Positions 28,220 to 37,280 are shown, counted from the stretch's first letter. The stretch is DNA of 64,000 nucleotides from Sva-07 sp963698435 (GCA_963698435.1 CAVOQV010000016.1:1-64000); one strand, 5' to 3'. Numbers and translations: made by a program. Notes: generated by a model from the sequence alone, not told the origin.

Positions 28220-28343
28220 CGTCGATCCAGCGGCACCCGGGTCACCCGCCGAACGTACCCCAGGGCGATCGCGCTCCACGCCCAGCGGCGATCCCGACGC
28301 GAGACGCCCACCGCGATCGGCCACCATCTGGCACACTGCGATC

Positions 28344-28705
28344 ATGGCTTGGTTGGTCAGCGACGCTCGCGTGCTGGCCTCGGCGGAAGTGGCGGACACC
28401 CGCCGGGCCCGCCGCCGCGGGCTGCTCGGACGAGACGGACTCGACGGCGCACTCGTGATCGAGCGATGCCGGTGGATCCACACGATCGGCATGCGCTTCC
28501 CGATCGACGTCGCCTACCTCGACGACGACGGCATCGTCGTGAAGACCATGCACATGAACCGCTTCCGGCTCGGCGTGCCGGTGTGGCGGGCGAGTTGGGT
28601 GATCGAAGCCGAGGGCGGGGCGTTCGGACGCTGGGGCCTCCGCGTCGGCGACGAGGTCGAACTCCGCCGACGCCGAGTCCGGACGGCGCCGAGCGCGCGC
28701 CATGA
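28344..28705 (+). CDS. DUF192 family protein, probable frameshift near the C-terminus
   Basis: Small beta-barrel family protein with ERCRWIHTIGMRFPIDVAYLD, VVKTMHMNRFR and GLRVGDEVELR, all typical of DUF192. In the frame of the ATG at 28344 the ORF runs 240 bases into rsmI without a stop, unlike any family member. A one-base deletion near 28660-28680 would explain this, giving about 120 residues and a TGA that overlaps the rsmI ATG as ATGA. The C-terminal correction is an inference. Function of the family is unknown. Confidence 0.65.
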
Positions 28706-29550
28706 GCACGCTCTGGCTGGTCGCCACCCCGATCGGCAATCTCGGCGACCTGTCGCCGCGGGCGGTCGACGTGCTCGCCCACGTCGGACTGATCTGCTGC
28801 GAGGACACGCGCCGTACCGGACTGCTGCTCCAGCACGCCGGAGTGAAGGCCGAGCGGCTCGCGGTGTGCAACGACCACACCGAGGTCGACCGCGTCGCCG
28901 ACGCGCTGGCGCGTGCTCGCGAGCGGACGCGATGTCGCGATCGTGAGCGACGCCGGCACGCCCGGCATCTCCGACCCGGGCGAACGCATCGTCCGAGCAG
29001 CGATCGACGCCGGCTACGACGTCAGCGCCGTGCCGGGCCCGAGCGCGGCGATCATGGCGCTGACGATCAGCGGGCTCGCCGCCGATCGGTTCGTGTTCGA
29101 AGGGTTCATCCCCCGCAAGGGCAACGATCGAGCGGCACGACTCGCCGAGATCGCCGCCGAACACCGAACGACCGTGATCTACGAAGCGCCTCACCGCGTC
29201 GAGCGGACGCTCGACGACCTGCGCGAGGCGTGCGGCGACGACCGCGTCGTGGTGGTCACCCGCGAGCTGACCAAGCTCTACGAGGAGGTCGTGCGCGGTC
29301 CGCTCGGCACGATCGACATCGGCGGTCCGCGAGGCGAGTACGTCCTGGTGCTCGAAGGCGCACCGATCGACGAGCGCGCCGATCAGCGACGACGACGTCC
29401 GCGACAGCACTGCGCGGCGAACTCGCCGCCGGATCGTCGACCCGGACGCGGCGGCGGCCGTCGCGCAAGGACGTCGGGCGGCCGAAGCGCGAGGTCTATG
29501 CGCTCGCCGTCGGACTCGGCAGCCAGACGGAAGGGGCCCGCGATGAGTGA
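28702..29550 (+). CDS. rsmI: RsmI, 16S rRNA 2'-O-methyltransferase (C1402), multiple frameshifts
   Basis: SAM-dependent tetrapyrrole-methylase-fold enzyme that ribose-methylates C1402 in the ribosomal P site. Visible parts: LWLVATPIGNLGDLSPRAVD, ICCEDTRRTG, VAIVSDAGTPGISDPGE, VPGPSA, FEGFIPRKG and YEAPHRVERTL. The frame moves by one base near 28905 and twice more between about 29370 and 29420, so the third shift returns it to the original frame and the stop at 29550 fits. The repaired protein is about 281 residues, normal for RsmI. The exact C-terminal path is uncertain. Its end overlaps the next gene by eight bases, indicating an operon. Confidence 0.85.
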   Translation: MSTLWLVATPIGNLGDLSPRAVDVLAHVGLICCEDTRRTGLLLQHAGVKAERLAVCNDHTEVDRVADALARARERTRCRDRERRRHARHLRPGRTHRPSSDRRRLRRQRRAGPERGDHGADDQRARRRSVRVRRVHPPQGQRSSGTTRRDRRRTPNDRDLRSASPRRADARRPARGVRRRPRRGGHPRADQALRGGRARSARHDRHRRSARRVRPGARRRTDRRARRSATTTSATALRGELAAGSSTRTRRRPSRKDVGRPKREVYALAVGLGSQTEGARDE

Positions 29551-30370
29551 GTACGTCAACGTCGCCAGCTCCGGCCCGAGTGCCGCGTTCTTCGACCTCG
29601 ACCGCACGCTGATCTCGGGATCGTCGGCATTCACACTGGCGCTCCAGGCACGCAAGGCCGGACTGATCCCGAACCTCGAGTTCGCCCGCGACGCAGCCGG
29701 AGCGATCTCGTTCCAACTGTTCGGCGCCGACGACGACACGACCGACGCGGTCAAGGCGCGCGTCCTCAAGGCGGTCGCCGGGATGCGCCAGAGCGACCTC
29801 CAGGCACTCAACGTCGAGGTCCTCCCCCGCCTGCTCGCCAAGCTCCGACCCGAGGCGCGGCGGCTGCTCGATCGGCACCGCCACGCTGGCCGTGACACCT
29901 TCATCGTGTCGGCGGCGCCGCAGGAGATCGTCGAGCCGCTCGCCCATTCGTTCGGCATGACGTCCGGCATCGGTACCCGCAGCCACGTCGTCGACGGGCG
30001 TTACACCGGCGACCTCGAGGGCCCGTTCTGCTACGGCACCGGCAAGGTCGAAGCGATGGTCGAACTCGCAAACTGGAACGGCTACGAACTCGACCTCTGC
30101 TACGCCTACAGCGACTCGGCGAGCGATCTCCCGATGCTCGAAGCGGTCGGGCATCCGGTGGCGGTCAACCCCGACGCCAAGCTCGAACGCCACGCCCGCC
30201 GGCACGGCTGGCCGATCGTGATCTTCAGCCAGCAGACGAAGTCGGTCGTGCGGCGAACCGCCGCCTCGATCGGCACGATCGGCATCGCCGGGGTGAGCTT
30301 CGCGGCCGGGGTTGCTGTCGCTGGGTCCCGCGGTTCCAGCCGGGGCCGCGGCGGTCGTCGACGACGCTAG
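29543..30370 (+). CDS. HAD-IB family phosphatase with C-terminal membrane segment
   Basis: 275 residues. Motif I is AAFFDLDRTLISG, motif II is TFIVSAAPQEIVEPLA, and motifs III/IV appear in KVEAMVEL and YAYSDSASDLPMLEAVG, all of the SerB-like HAD-IB subclass. A hydrophobic stretch (IGTIGIAGVSFAAGVAVAG) and a basic tail follow, as in several actinobacterial relatives linked to phosphoserine or lysophospholipid metabolism; no substrate can be assigned. The ATG at 29543 has GGAAGGGG upstream and overlaps the end of rsmI. Confidence 0.8.
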   Translation: MSEYVNVASSGPSAAFFDLDRTLISGSSAFTLALQARKAGLIPNLEFARDAAGAISFQLFGADDDTTDAVKARVLKAVAGMRQSDLQALNVEVLPRLLAKLRPEARRLLDRHRHAGRDTFIVSAAPQEIVEPLAHSFGMTSGIGTRSHVVDGRYTGDLEGPFCYGTGKVEAMVELANWNGYELDLCYAYSDSASDLPMLEAVGHPVAVNPDAKLERHARRHGWPIVIFSQQTKSVVRRTAASIGTIGIAGVSFAAGVAVAGSRGSSRGRGGRRRR

Positions 30371-30378
30371 AGCACGCG

Positions 30379-31229
30379 TCAGGCAGGGGGCCGAGGGAAC
30401 AGCGCGAGTTGGCGGCTCTGGGCGACCAGTGTGCCGGTCGAGTCCCAGATCTCGCCCTCTTCGTCGAGCAGTCCGTCGTGGATGAACCGCGACCGGAACC
30501 AGCACCGCAGCGGACCGGGCGCGGGACGCCGCGGACGTGCACGGTCAGCTCGACCGTCGGCACCCAGGCGACGGGCAGATCGGTGTTGAAGATGGGTGGC
30601 GGGAACGCATCGGCCACCAGCAGGAGGCCGATCGCGTCGATCGGCTCACCGTCGGCGAACGCGAACCAGCCGCGAATCTCGGGACTGCCGGACGGGTTGC
30701 CGGTGCGGAATCCCTCGTCACCGGGACGGATTCGGACGGCGAGCCGACGGAACATCTCGGGCCGTGGGCCCGACGTCGGCGGGGGCGGCACCTCGCAGTC
30801 GTCGTAGTCGGGAAGGTCGACCGGCGGCTCCCGCGTCAGCGACGGGCCGCCCGGGGTCTGATCGCCGAACGTGCCGAGCAGTTGCAGGACCTGACCGGAC
30901 TCCATCGCGAGCGAGGCGGTTGCCGTGGCGAACCGGCGCCCCGAACGGATCGTGGTGACCTCGATGTCGCACGGTCCGGCAGGCGCCGGCCGGAGGTAGT
31001 GCGCCGTCAGGGTCACCGGTGGGCGGCCGACCGCTTCGGCCATGGCCCGACCGGCGGTCGCCATGAGGTATCCGCCGTTCGCGTTGCCGCCGATGTCCCA
31101 GCCGGGCTTGACCTCGGCGGCGAAACGCGACACCTCGGCGCCCACCACTGACGCTCCGTCGTAGGCCGCACCGGCGGTTTCGGTCACGAGGCGGCTCACA
31201 GCGGTGGCATCGGCGAAGACTCCGGGCAT
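30379..31229 (-). CDS. Acyl-CoA thioesterase (TesB-like double hotdog), frameshifted
   Basis: 283 residues after correction. The first hotdog has WDIGGNANGGYLMATAGRAMAEA and LTAHYLRPAPAGP; the second contains GWFAFADGEPIDAIGLLLVADAFPPP. A missing base near 30522, after VRGVP, shifts the frame; adding one restores LRCWFRSRFIHDGLLDEEGEIWD and the end LALFPRPPA. This is one of the few deletions among the indels. The start is strongly set by TACCGT seven bases upstream (leaderless). Probably hydrolyses medium- or long-chain acyl-CoA; substrate range unknown. Confidence 0.8.
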
Positions 31230-31236
31230 CGGCCGC

Positions 31237-31242
31237 ACGGTA
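31237..31242 (-). promoter_or_regulatory. -10 box, leaderless thioesterase gene
   Basis: TACCGT on the minus strand, seven bases before the ATG at 31229. Confidence 0.6.
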
Positions 31243-31327
31243 GCGATGCGCCGGGACGATCGGCTCTGTCGAACACGGCCAGTTGGGCGCACGCTCGAAG
31301 TGGGAATCGAGCATCGAGGAGGACGCC

Positions 31328-32323
31328 ATGATCTCCGTCTTCACCCAGGGAGCCGGTCGAACAGCATCCGGTTGGTTCGACGAACACGCTGACGAGTGGG
31401 TCGAGCGCGGCCTGGTCTCGAACGACCAGGTCGAGGCGATCCGCGAGTACGAACGGGGAGCGACACCGCCGGCGGCCCGACTCCCGATCGTCGCCGAGTT
31501 GGCGGTGTACCTGGGCAGCGTGCTCGCCCTGATGAGCGGTGCGATGATCGTCGCTCAGACCTGGGACACGATGAATCTGGCCGTCCGTGTGGCCGTCGGG
31601 GCCGTGCTCGCTGCGCTGGGCTTCGTCGCGGGCGCTCGACTGATCCGCCTCGACGATGCCGGCACGCGCCGGCTCGCTTCGTTCATGTGGCTCATCGGAA
31701 CCGGTGGCGTCGCCCTGACGGCCGGAGCACTGGTCGACGCCGCCGCCTTCGCCGAACCCGCCTGGAACGCGACGATGATCGGCCTGCCCGTACTCGTCAT
31801 CAGCGGCGCACTGTGGCGCAATCTCGATCGGCCACTGCAAGTGGTGACCACCGCGATCGGCGCCGGGCTCACCTTCGGCGGGCTGGGCGCACTTGCCGGG
31901 ATCCCACCCTGGACCGGAGGAATCATCGTCTGGCTGATCGCCGCGTCGCTGGCTGCAACGGCGATCTCGCAACGTCTGCGACCCGAGCTGTACGTCCTCG
32001 CCGTCGCCGCCGTCACCGCGATGCTGGGCGCCGGCATGCTCGCCGACCTCAGCGAACTCGCTGCGGCGGCAGCCATGACGATCACCGCCGTGGGCGTCGT
32101 CGCCGTGGGGCTGGCCCGCCGCCTGGTCCCCATCCTGGTGATCGGCGTCATCTCGTTCCTCCAGTCGCTCCAGGGCCTGTTGATGACGACGCTCGACGGA
32201 ACGATGGCCGCCGGGTTCGTCGCGGCGCTCGGCGTGACCATGGTGGTCGTCGTGATCGCCCGTTCGACGCGCCGCACCTCGACCGGAGCGCCGGGCGGGT
32301 CCGGCCCGCCACCGGCGCGGTGA
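31328..32323 (+). CDS. DUF2157-like polytopic membrane protein
   Basis: 331 residues with about nine to ten membrane helices after a soluble N-terminus (WVERGLVSNDQVEAIREYE) that matches the start of DUF2157 proteins. The ATG at 31328 follows GGAGGA. There is no catalytic motif and the family has no established function. It ends 55 bases before metG, which has its own leaderless promoter, so the two are probably transcribed separately. Confidence 0.7.
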   Translation: MISVFTQGAGRTASGWFDEHADEWVERGLVSNDQVEAIREYERGATPPAARLPIVAELAVYLGSVLALMSGAMIVAQTWDTMNLAVRVAVGAVLAALGFVAGARLIRLDDAGTRRLASFMWLIGTGGVALTAGALVDAAAFAEPAWNATMIGLPVLVISGALWRNLDRPLQVVTTAIGAGLTFGGLGALAGIPPWTGGIIVWLIAASLAATAISQRLRPELYVLAVAAVTAMLGAGMLADLSELAAAAAMTITAVGVVAVGLARRLVPILVIGVISFLQSLQGLLMTTLDGTMAAGFVAALGVTMVVVVIARSTRRTSTGAPGGSGPPPAR

Positions 32324-32364
32324 ACGAGCCCGAACCGACCGGTGGGCGCGCCGGGGCGAACCTC

Positions 32365-32370
32365 TAGCGT
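32365..32370 (+). promoter_or_regulatory. -10 box, leaderless metG
   Basis: TAGCGT seven bases before the GTG at 32378. Confidence 0.65.
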
Positions 32371-32377
32371 GCACGGG

Positions 32378-33895
32378 GTGAGCCGGTTCTACCTGACGAC
32401 ACCGATCTACTACGTGAACGCCGAGCCGCACCTCGGCCATGCGTACACCACGATCGTCGGTGACGCGCTCGCTCGCTGGCATCGCCTGCTCGGCGACGAC
32501 GTCAAGTACGTCACCGGCACCGATGAGCACGGCCTCAAGATCCAGCAGGCCGCCGAGGCCGCCGGCGTGTCACCGCAGGCCTTCACCGACGAGATCGCCC
32601 CGAAGTTCGCGGCCGCCTGGGATCGGCTCAACATCAGCAACGACGACTTCATCCGCACCACGGAACCGCGCCACAAGGCCGCCGTCGCCGAGCTGCTCCA
32701 GCGCTGCTACGACGCCGGCGACATCGAGCTCGACACGTTCGCCGGCAAGTACTGCGTGGCGTGCGAGGAGTACTACGCCGACGACGAGTTGGTCACGATC
32801 GACGGATCGACCGACTGCTGCCCGATCCATCAGCGTCCGGTCGAGTACTTCGAGGAGGAGAACTGGTTCTTCCGCCTCTCGCGGTTCGAGGATCGCCTGC
32901 TCGACTGGTACGCCGCCCACCCGACCGCGCTCACTCCCGAGCACCGCGGCAACGAGGCGATCGGGTTGATCAAGAGCGGGTTGCGCGACTTCTCGATCAG
33001 CCGAACCTCGCTCGAGTGGGGCATCCCGCTGCCGTGGGACCCCGAGCACGTCACCTACGTCTGGTTCGACGCGCTCACCAACTACCTCGCCGCCGTCGGG
33101 TTCGGAGACGGCACCGACGCCTACCGCGACTGGTGGCCGGTCGACTACCACCTGATCGGCAAGGACATCGTGCGCCAGCACTGCGTCTACTGGCCGGCGA
33201 TGCTGATGTCGGCCGGTGTCGACCTGCCCAAAGGGTGGGCGATCGGCGGCTGGCTGCTGTCCGACGGCGCAAAGATGTCGAAGACGTCGGGCAACGTGGT
33301 CGACCCGCTCGACCTGATCGACGACGTCGGCCTCGACGGGTTCCGCTACTACGTGCTCGCGGACACCGCCTACGGCAACGACGGTGACTTCTCGATCGAG
33401 GGGTTCACGTCGCGCTACAACTCCGATCTCGCGAACAACCTCGGCAACCTGCTCGCCCGCGTGGCCACGGTGGTCGCGAAGAAGTGCGATGGGGTCGGTA
33501 CGGCACCGGACCCCGAGAGCCCGCTGGCGGCGGTGGCAGCGACCGCGTACGCCGAGACGGCGGCGCAGTGGGCCGGGGTCCAGCCGAGCAAGGCGCTCGA
33601 CGCCACCTGGCAGTTGGTGCGCGCCACCAACTCGCACCTCGAGGCCAACGAGCCGTGGAGGGCCGAGCCCGGCCCCGGCGTCGACGCCGTGATGGGCGAC
33701 GCCCTCGAGGCCCTGCGGATCGTCGCGGTGCTCGCCCAGCCCGCGATGCCCGACACCGCGCAGGCGATCTGGGAACGCATCGGTCTGCCGGGCGAGGTCG
33801 GCGATCAACGTCTGCCCGACGCCGCCGCATGGGGCCAGTACTCCCCCGGCGCGACGGTCACCAAGGGCGACGCCCTCTTCCCCCGCCTGACGTGA
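32378..33895 (+). CDS. metG: Methionine--tRNA ligase
   Basis: 505-residue class I aminoacyl-tRNA synthetase charging tRNA-Met, cytoplasmic. The HIGH-type motif is EPHLGHAYTT, the KMSKS loop is GAKMSKTSGNVVDP, and a metal-binding knuckle is formed by CVACEEYY and CCPIHQRP. It lacks the C-terminal tRNA-binding extension of longer MetG forms, like the mycobacterial enzyme. The start GTG at 32378 is fixed by TAGCGT seven bases upstream. It opens the metG-tatD-secreted protein-rsmA-ispE group conserved in actinobacteria and overlaps tatD by four bases (GTGA). Confidence 0.95.
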   Translation: MSRFYLTTPIYYVNAEPHLGHAYTTIVGDALARWHRLLGDDVKYVTGTDEHGLKIQQAAEAAGVSPQAFTDEIAPKFAAAWDRLNISNDDFIRTTEPRHKAAVAELLQRCYDAGDIELDTFAGKYCVACEEYYADDELVTIDGSTDCCPIHQRPVEYFEEENWFFRLSRFEDRLLDWYAAHPTALTPEHRGNEAIGLIKSGLRDFSISRTSLEWGIPLPWDPEHVTYVWFDALTNYLAAVGFGDGTDAYRDWWPVDYHLIGKDIVRQHCVYWPAMLMSAGVDLPKGWAIGGWLLSDGAKMSKTSGNVVDPLDLIDDVGLDGFRYYVLADTAYGNDGDFSIEGFTSRYNSDLANNLGNLLARVATVVAKKCDGVGTAPDPESPLAAVAATAYAETAAQWAGVQPSKALDATWQLVRATNSHLEANEPWRAEPGPGVDAVMGDALEALRIVAVLAQPAMPDTAQAIWERIGLPGEVGDQRLPDAAAWGQYSPGATVTKGDALFPRLT

Positions 33896-34665
33896 GTCCG
33901 AGCACAGTGGAATGGACGGATTCGCACTGCCACGTGCACGATGATCGAATCCCCGACGGCACCGCCGCTGCGGTCGCCGCGGCGGCCGAGGCCGGAGTCA
34001 CCACATTGGTCTCGGTCGGGTGCGATCGGGAGACGTCGCTCGCTGCGATCGCGGTCGCCGCAGCACACGACGGCGTGTTCGCCACGGTCGGATTGCACCC
34101 CCACGATGCGGTGAACGGGGTCGACACGATCGTCGACCTCCTCGACACCGACGGCATCGTGGCGGTCGGCGAGTGTGGACTCGACTACTACTACGACCAC
34201 TCACCGCGCGAGGTCCAACAACGGGTCTTTGCCGAGCAGATCGCCCTGGCGAACGAGCGGGATCTGCCACTGGTGATCCACACTCGCGATGCCTGGGACG
34301 ACACGTTCGCCGTACTCGGCGACGTCGGAGTACCGGCACGGACGATCTTCCACTGCTTCACGGGCGGCCCCGACGAGGCCCGCCGCGCACTCGACGTCGG
34401 CGCGTTCTTGTCGTTCTCGGGCATCGTCACGTTCAAGGGAGCGCCCGAAGTACAGCGGGCTGCCGCCTTGTGCCCGTTGGACCGGATGCTGGTCGAAACC
34501 GACAGCCCGTACTTGGCGCCGGTTCCCCATCGCGGCAGGCCGAACCGTCCTGCGTGGGTGCCGCACATCGGTCAGCACATCGCCGACCTGCGCGACATCC
34601 CTGTCGCCGAGGTCGCCGCCGCGACAACCGCGAACGCCCGCACCGTGTTCGCCCTCACGGACTGA
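33892..34665 (+). CDS. tatD: TatD family metal-dependent deoxyribonuclease
   Basis: 257 residues. Metal ligands of the family are all visible: TDSHCHVHD near the N-terminus, AVGECGLDYYYDHS, PLVIHTRDAWDD, IFHCFTGG and the final acid in LVETDSPYLAPVPHRG. The GTG start overlaps the metG stop, giving coupled translation. TatD enzymes are 3'-5' exonucleases linked to DNA repair and DNA or tRNA turnover; in actinobacteria the gene is kept between metG and rpfB/rsmA. Confidence 0.9.
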   Translation: MSPSTVEWTDSHCHVHDDRIPDGTAAAVAAAAEAGVTTLVSVGCDRETSLAAIAVAAAHDGVFATVGLHPHDAVNGVDTIVDLLDTDGIVAVGECGLDYYYDHSPREVQQRVFAEQIALANERDLPLVIHTRDAWDDTFAVLGDVGVPARTIFHCFTGGPDEARRALDVGAFLSFSGIVTFKGAPEVQRAAALCPLDRMLVETDSPYLAPVPHRGRPNRPAWVPHIGQHIADLRDIPVAEVAAATTANARTVFALTD

Positions 34666-34810
34666 GCCGGATCCAGGCGGCCACGCTGCGTGGTCGGCGG
34701 TCACCGTCCGACTCGCTCCGGCCGACACCGGCCGATACGCTGACGAGCCCTCGGCGGAGTGGACGGCGACAGCCTCGTCGATGCCGCACCGACGCCCACG
34801 ACGAGACACC

Positions 34811-35329
34811 ATGGCTTTCACCGACACCGACCGGCGCCGCTTCACCGCAGCGACCGTCCTGACACTGCTGGCGCTGCCTGCGCTGTGGTGGGCGAACACG
34901 TCCGAGAACAACTCGACATCTCCGAATCTCGCGGTCGCCGGCATCGACGCCGACGTCGATGCCGGACAGCCTGCGGCGGAGGCGCCCACGAACGACCTCG
35001 ACGAGGTCTCACCCGTCTTCCTCGAGGGCCCGTCGAGCGCGGCCGGCGCCGGACAGGCCGAGATCGCCATCCCGTCGAAGCCGCTGATCGACGGCGTCAC
35101 CGCGAAGGCCACCTTCCGCAGCAGCGTCCCGGTCGGCACCTGCATCATCGCCGGGATCACGAGTGGCAGCCAGGTGACCGTCGTGAATCTCGACAACAAC
35201 CGATCGATGACCTGCACGACGATCATCACCCCGGGCGGCGCCCTCGGCGAGCTGGTGATGCACACCTCGGCCTTCGCCAGCATCGCCGACCTCACCGACG
35301 CCCCGATCTCGGTCGAGATCCGTCGGTGA
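34811..35329 (+). CDS. Secreted double-psi beta-barrel (RlpA-like) protein in the rpfB position
   Basis: 172 residues: a short basic N-terminus with a membrane/signal segment (TVLTLLALPALWWANT), a low-complexity acidic linker (about 40-85), then a domain VPVGTCIIAGITSGSQVTVVNL, NNRSMTC and ELVMHTSAFASIADL that follows the pattern of RlpA-like double-psi beta-barrels. The catalytic aspartate motif of lytic RlpA is not evident. In mycobacteria rpfB lies between tatD and rsmA; here this shorter protein takes its place and lacks the Rpf lysozyme-like domain. Its stop overlaps the rsmA GTG by four bases. A TACGCT -10-like box about 74 bases upstream may serve it. Confidence 0.65.
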   Translation: MAFTDTDRRRFTAATVLTLLALPALWWANTSENNSTSPNLAVAGIDADVDAGQPAAEAPTNDLDEVSPVFLEGPSSAAGAGQAEIAIPSKPLIDGVTAKATFRSSVPVGTCIIAGITSGSQVTVVNLDNNRSMTCTTIITPGGALGELVMHTSAFASIADLTDAPISVEIRR

Positions 35330-36198
35330 CGCACTCGCGACCCACGATCCGCGAACTCCTCGACTCCGCATCGCTCGCCCCACGCCGCGACCTCGGCCAG
35401 AACTTCGTTGCCGATCCCAACACGGTGCGCCGCATCGCCGAGCTCGCGCACGTCGGAGCAGGTGATCGCGTCGTCGAGATCGGAGCGGGCCTCGGATCGT
35501 TGACGCTGGCACTCGCCGACACCGGCGCCGAGGTCACGGCGATCGAAGTCGACCGTGGCGTCGTGCCGATCCTGCGTGACGTCGTGGCCGACCGACCGAA
35601 CGTCCGAGTCGTCGAGGGCGACGCGATGGACCTGGACTGGAACCGGCTACTCGCCGGGCACGACGGTTGGGTGTTGGTCGCCAACCTTCCCTACAACGTG
35701 GCGACCCCACTGATCTGCGACCTCCTCGACGACGTGCCGGCGATCGCCCGGATGTTGGTGATGGTCCAACGAGAAGCCGCCGAGCGCTTCGCCGCGGCGC
35801 CGCGCACCTCGGCCTACGGTGCGGTCAGCGTGAAGGCGGCGTACTGGGGCACCGCCAAGGTCGTCGGTCACGTGCCGGCATCGGTGTTCGTGCCACGACC
35901 GAACGTCGAGTCGGCGCTGGTGGCGATCACCCGACGCGACCCGCCGGCCACCGATCCCGAGATGCTGTTCGCGCTCGTGCGGGCCGGCTTCGGGCAGCGC
36001 CGAAAGATGCTGCGCCGCTCGCTCTCGGGCATCGTCGCCCCGGACACGTACGACGCTGCCGGCATCGCCCCGACCGCGCGCCCCGAGGAACTCGACGTCG
36101 ACGCCTGGTGCCGCCTGACCGACGCACACCTGGCCGCCCGGTCCGACACGTCGACCGACACCGCGCCGGCGCCCGATTCCGAGGACCCGCTTCCATGA
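35326..36198 (+). CDS. rsmA: 16S rRNA dimethyladenosine transferase RsmA (KsgA)
   Basis: 290 residues; dimethylates A1518 and A1519 near the 3' end of 16S rRNA using SAM. Motifs: RRDLGQNFVADPNTVRRI, the SAM-binding VVEIGAGLGSLTLAL, AIEVDRGVV and the catalytic ANLPYNVATP. The GTG start overlaps the upstream stop as GTGA and the end overlaps ispE as ATGA, so the three genes are translationally coupled. The last 20 residues are a Ser/Thr/Asp/Pro-rich tail. Confidence 0.95.
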   Translation: MTHSRPTIRELLDSASLAPRRDLGQNFVADPNTVRRIAELAHVGAGDRVVEIGAGLGSLTLALADTGAEVTAIEVDRGVVPILRDVVADRPNVRVVEGDAMDLDWNRLLAGHDGWVLVANLPYNVATPLICDLLDDVPAIARMLVMVQREAAERFAAAPRTSAYGAVSVKAAYWGTAKVVGHVPASVFVPRPNVESALVAITRRDPPATDPEMLFALVRAGFGQRRKMLRRSLSGIVAPDTYDAAGIAPTARPEELDVDAWCRLTDAHLAARSDTSTDTAPAPDSEDPLP

Positions 36199-37031
36199 CC
36201 GCGCCTGCGCCGCCACCCGCACCGTGGTCAGGGAGCGAACCGGCCACGCTTCGGGCACACGCGAAGTTGACGCTCAGCCTGCGCATCACGGGCATCCGCG
36301 ACGACGGCTATCACCTGATCGACGCCGAGATGGTCAGCCTCGATCTGCACGACCTGATCACGCTGACACCCGGCGAGACCGGTCTCACCGCGTCCGGGCC
36401 GTTCGCCGAGGGCATTCCACTCGACGACACCAACCTCGTCGCTCGTGCCCTGCGCCTCGCCGGCGACGACGCGAACGTCGGCGTTCGCCTCGACAAGCTG
36501 ATCCCCCACGGCGGCGGGCTCGGCGGCGGCTCGACCGATGCGGCGACCGTCTTGCGGTGGTGCGGCTACTCCTCCACACCGAGCGAGCTGGAACGGGCAT
36601 CGAGGCTCGGAGCCGACATCCCGTTCTGCCTCGTCGGCGGACGGGCCCGGATCCGGGGCATCGGTGAGGATGTCGAGTCGCTCCCCCACACCGAGCGCAC
36701 GGTCACGCTCGTGATCCCACCGCTCGGCGTGAGCACACCCGCCGCGTACCGCGCCTGGGACGACCTCGGCGGGCCGGTCGCCGACGGACCGAACGACCTC
36801 GAACCTGCGGCCCTGACCGTCGAGCCCGAACTCCGTCGATGGCGGGATCGGATCGGCGACCGCCTGGGTACCGCCCCGATCCTCGCCGGCAGTGGCGCCA
36901 CCTGGTTCACCGAGGGCGAGCGCGCAAACGCCCTCGGCGATCTGGTCGACGAGGGCGCTCGAGTGGTGGTGGCACGAACCGTGCCGATGGACGTGGCGAC
37001 CAATCGGGTGGATCTCGACACGACCGGCTGA
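36195..37031 (+). CDS. ispE: 4-diphosphocytidyl-2-C-methyl-D-erythritol kinase
   Basis: 278-residue GHMP kinase of the MEP isoprenoid pathway that phosphorylates CDP-methylerythritol. The ATP-binding motif is IPHGGGLGGGSTDAATVL, the N-terminal substrate region is HAKLTLSLRITGIRDDGYH, and the third motif is ILAGSGATWF. It overlaps rsmA by four bases. A supply of isoprenoids for undecaprenyl phosphate links it to cell-wall genes nearby. Confidence 0.93.
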   Translation: MTAPAPPPAPWSGSEPATLRAHAKLTLSLRITGIRDDGYHLIDAEMVSLDLHDLITLTPGETGLTASGPFAEGIPLDDTNLVARALRLAGDDANVGVRLDKLIPHGGGLGGGSTDAATVLRWCGYSSTPSELERASRLGADIPFCLVGGRARIRGIGEDVESLPHTERTVTLVIPPLGVSTPAAYRAWDDLGGPVADGPNDLEPAALTVEPELRRWRDRIGDRLGTAPILAGSGATWFTEGERANALGDLVDEGARVVVARTVPMDVATNRVDLDTTG

Positions 37032-37071
37032 GCGGTGTGTCGAGCCCGACGAGCCGGCGCGGATGTGGTGA

Positions 37072-37164
37072 CTACTTGCGACGCTGGTGACGCGTGCGGC
37101 GGAGCATCTTCTTGTGCTTCTTCTTCCGCATGCGCTTGCGACGCTTCTTGATCAGAGAACCCAT
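37072..37164 (-). CDS. Ribosomal protein bS22-like (AURKAIP1/COX24 domain), 30 residues
   Basis: Basic peptide MGSLIKKRRKRMRKKKHKKM followed by LRRTRHQRRK. This nearly matches the short 30S protein bS22 of mycobacteria, a member of the AURKAIP1/COX24 family. It lies antisense, downstream of ispE and upstream of the tRNA-Gln gene. A TAGCGT -10-like box ten bases before the ATG suggests a nearly leaderless mRNA. Confidence 0.9.
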   Translation of the reverse strand: MGSLIKKRRKRMRKKKHKKMLRRTRHQRRK

Positions 37165-37280
37165 AAGGGTCGCCACGCTATCGGTTCCGACCCGCCGTGC
37201 CACCGTCGACGGCAACCGCACGCGGTAGTCCCGACCCCCGAGCATCGCCGACCTCGCGTGGCACGCTCGGCGCGGCGAGA

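Noticed and set aside
597..30522. Programmed frameshifting as a common cause of the broken genes
   Set aside because: The sites share no slippery sequence or downstream structure, and both insertions and deletions occur.
31243..32377. Riboswitch or T-box leader before metG
   Set aside because: The promoter lies seven bases before the start codon, leaving no leader.
34666..37031. Replication origin near rsmA
   Set aside because: No DnaA boxes in clusters, and no dnaA, dnaN or rpmH nearby.
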